NCBI RefSeq assembly: GCF_029504695.1
Contig: NZ_JAQFIN010000011.1
Coordinates: 1-64,000, forward strand
Direction of reading: 5' to 3'
Source: Parabacteroides sp. PF5-6
GTDB lineage: Bacteria; Bacteroidota; Bacteroidia; Bacteroidales; Tannerellaceae
Length of the DNA stretch: 64,000 nt
The first letter of the stretch is position 1. Each line of letters begins with the position of its first letter. The notes below the pieces were generated by a model, which saw nothing but the letters and a program-made list of their open reading frames with translations, did no database searches and was not told the origin of the DNA. Below, piece by piece: positions 58,202 to 64,000 of this stretch. The position numbers and the translations under genes were made by a program.

Positions 58202-59472
58202 AATACCGGGAAACGATCATCAAAGGATTAGCCGAATGCTGCCGGGTATTGATCGGGGCGGTGTTTGTCTTTTCCGGGTTTGTGAAAGCGGTCGACCCGG
58301 TCGGGTTCGCTTTGAAGATCGGGGACTACCTGATTGCGTTCGGACTGGATCGTTTCCAGTCCTTATCCCAGGTGTTCGGGTTCAACCTGATTGCGATCGA
58401 GTTTATGCTGGGCGTCTGTGTCTTGTTGGGCGTCTACCGGCGGTATGCCTCTTTCCTGGCACTGGCGATGATGGCTTTTATGACGCCGTTGACCCTCTAT
58501 CTGGCATTGTTCGATCCGGTATCCGACTGCGGTTGCTTCGGCGATGCGGTGATCCTAAGCAACTGGGAGACGTTCGGCAAGAATGTCGTATTGCTCGCCG
58601 CCGCTATTTTCCTGTTTATTCATAATCAACGGATCTACCAGTTCTTTACCTATAAGGTATATTGGTTTGTCGCCCTGTTCGCTTTCTTTTTCTGCAGCTT
58701 TTTCACCCTGCAGAACTACCGCCACCTGCCGGTGATGGATTTCCGCCCGTATAAGGTGGGCACGAATATCCCTGAAGCGATGGCCATTCCCGAAGGAGCG
58801 CCCGAAGACGAATACCTCTATTCGTTTATCTATGAGAAAGACGGGGCGCAACAGACGTTCGGACTCGACAACCTGCCTGCCGAGGGCAGCGGCTGGACTT
58901 TCGTGGAGTCGCAGACGACCCTGATCAAACAAGGTTATGTGCCTTTGATCGCCGCGTTCAATTTATATAATCCGGACGATCAGGATGTGACGCAGGAGAT
59001 ATTGCAAGCCGACAAAGATGTCTTTTTATTGGTCTCGCCCAACCTCGGTGCGGCGAACGATGAATATATCGATCAGATCAACGGCGTATTCGACTACGCG
59101 CAGGAACACGCCCTGGCGTTTTATGGTGTGACCGGTTCGCCGGAAGAGGAGATCAACCGTTGGATCGACTATACGGGTGCCGAATATCCTTTCCTGCAGG
59201 CCGATGATGTCCTGTTGAAAACGATGATCCGCGCGAACCCCGGCCTGATCCTGTTGAGGGGCGGAACGGTATGGGCGAAATGGCATTTCCGGGATATTCC
59301 CGAGATGGAAGAAGTGAAGGCGGTGATGGACGACTATCGCGGTCGCGACCAGGCGGTGAAGAAAGAAGACACCTGGATGATAACCAACTTATTGACTTTT
59401 GCCGTACCTTTGCTGTTCGTTTGGGGCTACGATTACCTGCGTAACCGACGGCGGAAGGCAGTTGACAATTAA
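58198..59472 (+). CDS. BT_3928-like DoxX/thioredoxin-like membrane protein
   Basis: 424 residues from the ATG overlapping the DUF1599 stop. An upstream open frame is not credible as protein. The first 150 residues form a DoxX/MauE-like four-helix membrane domain (VLIGAVFVFSGFVKAVDPVGFALKIGDYLIAF in parts; CGCFGDAVILSNWETFGKN). A soluble domain with thioredoxin-like order follows (about 220-395), and a final helix and basic tail end it. MauE-type proteins handle quinones or disulfides at the membrane; here a redox role is inferred. Confidence 0.85.
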   Translation: MKYRETIIKGLAECCRVLIGAVFVFSGFVKAVDPVGFALKIGDYLIAFGLDRFQSLSQVFGFNLIAIEFMLGVCVLLGVYRRYASFLALAMMAFMTPLTLYLALFDPVSDCGCFGDAVILSNWETFGKNVVLLAAAIFLFIHNQRIYQFFTYKVYWFVALFAFFFCSFFTLQNYRHLPVMDFRPYKVGTNIPEAMAIPEGAPEDEYLYSFIYEKDGAQQTFGLDNLPAEGSGWTFVESQTTLIKQGYVPLIAAFNLYNPDDQDVTQEILQADKDVFLLVSPNLGAANDEYIDQINGVFDYAQEHALAFYGVTGSPEEEINRWIDYTGAEYPFLQADDVLLKTMIRANPGLILLRGGTVWAKWHFRDIPEMEEVKAVMDDYRGRDQAVKKEDTWMITNLLTFAVPLLFVWGYDYLRNRRRKAVDN

Positions 59473-59526
59473 GAATTAACAATTAAGAATTAACAAACAA
59501 CGTTCGCTTAGCGAAGCGTAAAGCAA
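59466..59526. repeat. Heptad repeat and shared 23-bp element before tpiA
   Basis: Four 7-bp units alternating CAATTAA and GAATTAA cover 59466-59493. They are followed by the 23-bp sequence (59504-59526) that also occurs at 16242-16264, and then degenerate AATTAA units. No clear opposite arm exists, so this may be a broken copy of the hairpin class. It ends 18 bp before the tpiA ATG. Confidence 0.55.
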
Positions 59527-59543
59527 TTAACAATAATTAAGTT

Positions 59544-60299
59544 ATGAGAAAGAACATTATCGCAGGAAACTGGAAAATGAACACCACCCTCGAGCAAGGG
59601 TTGGAATTGGCAAAAGAATTGAATGAAGCATTGAAAGGTAAGACTTTGAAGTGTGATGTAGTGATCGGAACTCCGTTCACCCATCTGGCTTCTGTCGCTG
59701 CGGCTATCGATACGAATGTGATCGGTGTGGCTGCCCAGAACTGCGCAGATCAGGATAAAGGCGCGTATACCGGTGAGGTATCGGCGGCTATGGTCGCTTC
59801 TACGGGCGCTAAATATGTGATCCTGGGTCACTCGGAACGTCGAGCTTACTACCACGAAACGGCTGAGATCCTGAAAACGAAAGTAGGATTGGCTTTGGCC
59901 AACGGCTTGACGCCGATCTTCTGTATCGGTGAGGTGCTGGAAGAAAGAGAAGCCGGCAAGCACTTCGACGTGGTCGACGAGCAGGTGAAAGCTTCTCTGT
60001 TTGAACTCTCTGCCGAAGATTTCGCGAAATTGGTGATCGCCTACGAACCCGTATGGGCTATCGGTACAGGCAAAACCGCGACGGCCGACCAGGCCGAAGA
60101 GATCCACGCGCATATCCGTCGCACGATCGCTTCCAAATACGGCGAAGAGATTGCCGACAACTGCACGATCCTTTACGGCGGCAGCATGAACGGTGCCAAT
60201 GCCGCGGAGCTGGTATCCAAACCCAATGTCGACGGTGGTCTGATCGGTGGGGCTTCACTGGGCGTAGATAAATTTATGCCGATTATTGAAGCGTTTTAA
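59544..60299 (+). CDS. tpiA: Triose-phosphate isomerase
   Basis: 251 residues. It interconverts dihydroxyacetone phosphate and glyceraldehyde 3-phosphate in glycolysis. Catalytic residues are Lys11 (GNWKMN), His96 (GHSERR) and Glu168 ([13 protein letters not shown]). The phosphate-binding loop GGSMNGANA and C-terminal GGLIGGASL complete the signature. It follows the BT_3928-like gene and precedes a SPOR protein and folE, an order also known from Bacteroides. Confidence 0.98.
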   Translation: MRKNIIAGNWKMNTTLEQGLELAKELNEALKGKTLKCDVVIGTPFTHLASVAAAIDTNVIGVAAQNCADQDKGAYTGEVSAAMVASTGAKYVILGHSERRAYYHETAEILKTKVGLALANGLTPIFCIGEVLEEREAGKHFDVVDEQVKASLFELSAEDFAKLVIAYEPVWAIGTGKTATADQAEEIHAHIRRTIASKYGEEIADNCTILYGGSMNGANAAELVSKPNVDGGLIGGASLGVDKFMPIIEAF

Positions 60300-60301
60300 C
60301 T

Positions 60302-60320
60302 AAACGCGCTCTGCGCGTTT
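60302..60320 (+). terminator. Hairpin after tpiA
   Basis: Perfect 8-bp arms (AAACGCGC and GCGCGTTT) around TCT begin 3 bp after the tpiA stop. No T-run follows, so termination is partial or inferred only from position. Confidence 0.45.
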
Positions 60321-60323
60321 AGA

Positions 60324-60402
60324 ATTATGAATTATGAGTTATGAATTATGAGAACTCCCATCTCATCGTTTATCTCATAATTCATAATTCATAATTCATA
60401 AT
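60324..60402. repeat. Heptad-repeat hairpin (unit ATTATGA)
   Basis: Four 7-bp units ATTATGA/GTTATGA (60324-60351) face four TCATAAT units (60375-60402) around a loop beginning GAACT. Near-identical to 1454-1523 and placed 5 bp before the next ATG. Confidence 0.75.
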
Positions 60403-60407
60403 TTTTT

Positions 60408-60923
60408 ATGAGACATTTATTCTTTACATTCTTCATCTTCCTCCCCAGTCTTTTGTTCGCCCAGAGCGCCCAGACGGCAACCGGATTGCCCGTACAGGAA
60501 GAGAAGGTCAAGACGATCTTCGATGCCCTGGAAGAACCGGGATGGGGAAAAGGAGAGGTGGTGATTCATCAGTCGGATGCGATCCGCCAGTTGGTGGGCG
60601 CCCGTAAACACGGCGCCAATGTGGAACAGACCGATGGCGATTCGTTCCTGATCCTCGATGGTTTCCGCACCCAGGTCTTCTCCGGAAATAATCAGCGCTT
60701 GTCGAAAGACGAAGCCTTTGATAAAGAGAAAAAGATCAAAGAGCTTTTCCCGGACCTGACCACGTATGTGACCTATACCGCTCCCTTCTGGCGATTGCGC
60801 GTAGGCGATTACCGCACCCATGAGGAAGCTTATCATGTATTACGCCAATTATCCGTTTCTTTCCCTTCCTTTGCCAAAGAAATGTATATTGTTAAAGAAA
60901 AGATTCGAATCCCACTATATTAA
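60408..60923 (+). CDS. SPOR-domain protein
   Basis: 171 residues with a signal peptide ending LLFAQ. The C-terminal 85 residues follow SPOR order (DGFRTQVFSGNNQRLSKDEA, FWRLRVGDYRTHEEAYHVL). SPOR domains bind peptidoglycan stripped of stem peptides at division sites. The N-terminal part is not assignable. Placement between tpiA and folE is conserved in Bacteroides. Confidence 0.85.
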   Translation: MRHLFFTFFIFLPSLLFAQSAQTATGLPVQEEKVKTIFDALEEPGWGKGEVVIHQSDAIRQLVGARKHGANVEQTDGDSFLILDGFRTQVFSGNNQRLSKDEAFDKEKKIKELFPDLTTYVTYTAPFWRLRVGDYRTHEEAYHVLRQLSVSFPSFAKEMYIVKEKIRIPLY

Positions 60924-60944
60924 TTCTTCATTCTTCATTTAGAT

Positions 60945-61523
60945 ATGAGAATAACAGAAAACACAATCGTTGCCAACGAAGCGTTGGTGCAACATTACAA
61001 AGAGATTATCGGCCTGTTGGGAGAAGACGTCACCCGCGAAGGCCTGTTGAAAACGCCCGAACGTGTAGCCAAAGCCATGCAATTCCTCACCAAAGGATAT
61101 AACGAAGACCCCGAAGCGATCCTGCGCTCTGCCATGTTCAAAGAGGAAGGATACAAACAGATGGTGATTGTGAAAGACATCGACTTCTTCTCGATGTGCG
61201 AGCATCACATGCTGCCGTTCTTCGGTAAGGCCCATATCGCTTATATCCCCCGGCACTACATCACGGGCCTGAGCAAGATTCCCCGGATCGTGGATATCTT
61301 CGCCCGCCGCTTGCAGATCCAGGAACGCCTGACGATGCAGATCAAAGACTGTATCCAGCAGACGTTGGATCCCCTGGGCGTGATGGTTGTCGTCGAAGCC
61401 CAACATATGTGTATGCAGATGCGCGGCGTGGAAAAACAAAACTCCCTGACGACTACTTCCGACTTCACTGGCTTCTTCCAGCAAGCCAAGACGCGGGAGG
61501 AATTTATGAATCTGATCAGGTAG
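60945..61523 (+). CDS. folE: GTP cyclohydrolase I
   Basis: 192 residues. First step of tetrahydrofolate and pterin synthesis, GTP to 7,8-dihydroneopterin triphosphate. Zinc ligands appear in [19 protein letters not shown] (Cys and two His), and the second Cys near 141 in [24 protein letters not shown] near 28 and [12 protein letters not shown] near 115 are typical. It is 21 bp downstream of the SPOR gene. Confidence 0.97.
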   Translation: MRITENTIVANEALVQHYKEIIGLLGEDVTREGLLKTPERVAKAMQFLTKGYNEDPEAILRSAMFKEEGYKQMVIVKDIDFFSMCEHHMLPFFGKAHIAYIPRHYITGLSKIPRIVDIFARRLQIQERLTMQIKDCIQQTLDPLGVMVVVEAQHMCMQMRGVEKQNSLTTTSDFTGFFQQAKTREEFMNLIR

Positions 61524-61574
61524 TGTAACTATTTCTTCCGTTTTGCGACTGATGATATAGAAACGAAAAGTTCA

Positions 61575-62063
61575 ATGGATCTACAGTTGCAAAAGAAAGA
61601 GTTTGTCGCTTTGGTGGAAGACTATAAGCAGATCATCTATAAGGTCTGTTATATGTATGCCTCCGGAGCCGATCATCTGAACGACCTCTATCAGGAGGTC
61701 GTGATCAATCTATGGAAAGCTTATCCTCACTTCCGGGGTGAGAGTAAGGTCTCGACATGGGTCTACCGTATCGGGCTGAATACCTGTGTGTCTTTTTACC
61801 GCAAATCGAAGAACCGGCCGGAAGTGGTTCCCATCACGGTCGACCTGGAAGATTTTGCCTACGAAGAAGACAAAACCAGTCAGCTTCGCGAACTCTACCG
61901 CATGATCAACCGCCTCCATCCGCTCGAGCGCGCGATTATTCTTCTCTGGCTCGAGGAGAAGAATTACCACGAGATCGCGGAGATCACCGGCCTTACGCGC
62001 AACCATGTAGCCGTCAAACTGAATCGGATCAAAGAGAAATTGAAAACAATGTCTGACAGCTAA
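61575..62063 (+). CDS. ECF-type RNA polymerase sigma factor
   Basis: 162 residues. Region 2 is visible at about 30-80 (LNDLYQEVVINLWKAYPHFRG, TWVYRIGLNTCVSFYRK) and region 4 at about 110-158 (HPLERAIILLWLEEKNYHEIAEITGLTRNHVAVKL split across the HTH). The next gene encodes a membrane protein, the usual place for an anti-sigma factor. Its target promoters are unknown. The GH2 gene further down has a normal primary-sigma box. Confidence 0.93.
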   Translation: MDLQLQKKEFVALVEDYKQIIYKVCYMYASGADHLNDLYQEVVINLWKAYPHFRGESKVSTWVYRIGLNTCVSFYRKSKNRPEVVPITVDLEDFAYEEDKTSQLRELYRMINRLHPLERAIILLWLEEKNYHEIAEITGLTRNHVAVKLNRIKEKLKTMSDS

Positions 62064-62076
62064 AAAACAACCGAAT

Positions 62077-62664
62077 ATGGAATTGGAAGAATTAAAAGCG
62101 AGCTGGGGTATCCTGAGTGAACGCCTGGCGCAAAATGAGATAGTGAACCAACGGCTCGTGCGGGAGATGATCGAGAAGAAAACGCTATCGGCGCAGAGCC
62201 GACTGCAACGCTATGATTTATTTAGTCTGGTCGTTGTGTTTGTAACGATCATCCTATTGCCCCTGATCAAAATCAATACGGTCCTGTTGACCTCCTCTTT
62301 TATTGTATTAATGAGCATGATGGCCCTTGCCCTGGCGGTACAGGCTTATCTGATGTATCTCCTATTGGGTATCGACCTCCAGGGGAAAGGCATCGTGGAG
62401 AATATGAAAGTCATCCTCCGCTACAAACTACTGAACAAAAGGAACCATACCTGGGGCGCTGTCGTAGGGCTTCTGGGAGGTGGCGCGGTGATCCTTCTGC
62501 AGGGCGATAAAATCTATTTTCATACGATGAATGTGGTTACAATAGTCGTTCTTTTACTCTGCACGGCCTTTGTCAGCGTCGTCCAGTATCGTTTCTACCG
62601 CAACAACATCGCCGCCATGGAAAAAGGCCTGCGCGAACTGGAAGACTTTGAAAAAGAACAGTAG
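62077..62664 (+). CDS. Membrane protein, possible anti-sigma partner
   Basis: 195 residues. A cytosolic amphipathic segment (1-45, ELEELKASWGILSERLAQNE) precedes four hydrophobic helices (about 50-68, 72-98, 125-143, 150-170) and a charged tail. It starts 13 bp after the sigma gene. Cytosolic N-terminus plus membrane anchoring fits an anti-sigma factor, but no ASD-type zinc motif is present. Confidence 0.75.
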   Translation: MELEELKASWGILSERLAQNEIVNQRLVREMIEKKTLSAQSRLQRYDLFSLVVVFVTIILLPLIKINTVLLTSSFIVLMSMMALALAVQAYLMYLLLGIDLQGKGIVENMKVILRYKLLNKRNHTWGAVVGLLGGGAVILLQGDKIYFHTMNVVTIVVLLLCTAFVSVVQYRFYRNNIAAMEKGLRELEDFEKEQ

Positions 62665-62759
62665 CGCCATAAATAGCGGTAATTCTTAATTCTTTGCCTT
62701 TAGACAATATGTGTCAATAAATCGGACGATTTGTATGGCCCGGTCAGGGGGTGGATCCC

Positions 62760-62767
62760 TATTTTTG
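62760..62767 (+). promoter_or_regulatory. Promoter -7 box for the second GH2 gene
   Basis: TATTTTTG matches TAnnTTTG and ends 19 bp before the ATG at 62787. Confidence 0.5.
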
Positions 62768-62786
62768 CTTGCAAAAGGGAAATACC

Positions 62787-64000
62787 ATGAAGAAGACCGC
62801 CATTTTATTCCTACTATGCGTATGTTGTAATAGTACGCTATTTGCTGCCCGGAAGCAAATCCTGTTGAACGAGAACTGGAACTTCCGCTTTTCCTGGCAG
62901 GTACAGAAAAATTCGGAACGCCGGGTCGATTTGCCCCATACCTGGAACGCACAGGACGCGTTGGCGGGCGAGCAGGACTATTTCAGAGGCGTGGGCAATT
63001 ACCGGAAGATGATCGATATCCCGGAAGAATGGAAAGGCAAACGCCTTTTCCTCCGCTTCGAAGGGGCGAACACAGTCACTAATCTTTTTATCAATCAACA
63101 ACATGTCGGGGAACACCGGGGTGGCTATGGCGCTTTTGTCTTTGATCTGACCGACCGGGTGGATTACGGGAAGCCGAATGAGATTCTGGTTCGCGTAAAC
63201 AATGCCTTGCAACTGGATATTATGCCGCTGGTGGGCGACTTCAACTTCTACGGCGGCATCTACCGGGATGTTTACCTGATCGTCACCGACGAGCAGCAGA
63301 TCTCACTGACCGACTATGCTTCGCCGGGCATTTACCTGGTGCAAGAAAAGATATCGGAGAAAGAGGCGGTTGTAAACGCGCGGGTGATGTTGAGTAATTA
63401 TGCGGCTACGGAAGAGGCGGAGCTGACGGTGAACATCTTTGACGGCGGCAAAAAACTGCTCTCGGAAAAGAAAACCCTTACTTTACCTACCGGCATCAAT
63501 CAACCGCAGGAGATCCGTTTCACCCTGCCGTCTCCCCGTTTGTGGGACGGGCGCAAGGATCCTTTCTGTTATCAGGTGCGGGTCGATCTGGCGGTGAACG
63601 GGCAGATCGTCGATACGGTTAGCCAGCCTTTGGGGCTTCGTTATTATACGGTGGATGCCGACAAAGGCTTCTTCCTGAATGGTAATCCTCTCAAGTTGAG
63701 AGGCGTTTGCCGCCATCAGGACCGGCCGGAGATCGGCAATGCCCTGCGGCCTATGCATCATCGGGAAGATATGGATATTATCCTGGAGATGGGAACCAAT
63801 GCCATCCGTCTGGCGCATTACCCCCAGGCCCCTTATTTCTATGATTTAGCCGATGAAAGCGGCTTAATCATCTGGGCAGAGATTCCTTTTATCGGTCCCG
63901 GCGGTTACGAAGAACGGGGGTATGTCGATCAGCCTGCTTTCCGCGCGAACGGGAAAGAGCAACTGAAAGAACTCATCCGTCAGCACTATAACCATCCTTC
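62787..64000 (+). CDS. GH2 family glycosidase (N-terminal part, runs off the window)
   Basis: 404 codons are visible without a stop. A signal peptide (MKKTAILFLLCVCCNSTLFA) is followed by the GH2 sugar-binding domain (NENWNFRFSWQ, VDLPHTWNAQDAL, GNYRKMIDIPEEW), an Ig-like domain, and the start of the TIM barrel (GVCRHQDRPEIGNAL, EMGTNAIRLAHYPQAPYFYDLADESGL). The catalytic glutamates lie beyond the end. It differs from the LamG-bearing GH2 at 26106 and is not its copy. Beta-galactosidase-like activity is the family guess. Confidence 0.9.
   Translation, partial: MKKTAILFLLCVCCNSTLFAARKQILLNENWNFRFSWQVQKNSERRVDLPHTWNAQDALAGEQDYFRGVGNYRKMIDIPEEWKGKRLFLRFEGANTVTNLFINQQHVGEHRGGYGAFVFDLTDRVDYGKPNEILVRVNNALQLDIMPLVGDFNFYGGIYRDVYLIVTDEQQISLTDYASPGIYLVQEKISEKEAVVNARVMLSNYAATEEAELTVNIFDGGKKLLSEKKTLTLPTGINQPQEIRFTLPSPRLWDGRKDPFCYQVRVDLAVNGQIVDTVSQPLGLRYYTVDADKGFFLNGNPLKLRGVCRHQDRPEIGNALRPMHHREDMDIILEMGTNAIRLAHYPQAPYFYDLADESGLIIWAEIPFIGPGGYEERGYVDQPAFRANGKEQLKELIRQHYNHP

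Overview
The window looks like a chromosomal segment of a Bacteroidales gut bacterium, most likely Parabacteroides or a close relative (genus is inference). The evidence is the set of Bacteroidetes-restricted families (DUF4493, PCMD, DUF3244, DUF1599, BT_3928-like, HU-related proteins, TPR regulators anchored in the membrane), LytTR regulators with membrane domains, and recurrent promoter -7 boxes of the Bacteroidetes form TAnnTTTG a short way upstream of many starts. Shine-Dalgarno sites are mostly absent. No rRNA, tRNA, CRISPR array, integrase or complete insertion sequence was seen.

Layout. 1-5361: purD, a membrane protein overlapping a YqaA/VTT protein, an alpha/beta hydrolase and a membrane LytTR regulator. 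5832-7439: pckA with its own promoter and terminator. 7865-12847: a lipoprotein-type TPR regulator, a DUF3244 protein and an MG2/TonB-plug protein without a barrel. 13426-16186: a thiol-disulfide lipoprotein and comM. 16613-25958 (minus): a six-gene surface operon with four DUF4493 lipoproteins, one barrel protein and a PCMD lipoprotein, followed by a GH2 enzyme carrying a LamG-like insertion. 30180-32278: rocD-rocF, arginine/ornithine catabolism. 32283-39660 (minus): tamB and a BamA/TamA-type barrel, separated by a REP-like inverted repeat. 39766-42171: a DUF4143 ATPase and an HU-related protein. 42734-47464: a GH3 enzyme and a B12-binding radical SAM protein. 47510-53133: an accessory stretch with one intact toxin-antitoxin pair, two antitoxins whose toxins are internally deleted, a LiaF-like/LytTR pair and a TonB-dependent receptor. 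53261-62664: carB, a small membrane HTH regulator, DUF1599, a DoxX/thioredoxin-like protein, tpiA, a SPOR protein, folE, and an ECF sigma factor with a membrane partner. 62787 to the end: the start of a second GH2 enzyme.

The most unusual signal is between the genes. Seven spacers hold short tandem arrays with a unit of 22 bp (one has 21), each built from dyads and each with largely its own sequence (5466, 7556, 13219, 16287, 29961, 42229, 57435). A second class has a 7-bp unit arranged as two opposed arms that could form a hairpin, placed directly before a start codon (91, 1454, 4383, 14539, 60324, and a degenerate one at 59466). A third class has an approximately 10-bp unit (7651, 41070). 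Repeat length and symmetry are conserved while sequence is not, which suggests selection on, or a mechanism that generates, structure.

A second theme is decay by internal deletion. Two antitoxin genes are preceded by toxin stubs that keep promoter, start codon and ATGA coupling but have lost the middle of the gene. An ORF6N-type gene has likewise lost its core. One toxin stub contains a run of eight C that separates its two halves by one frame.
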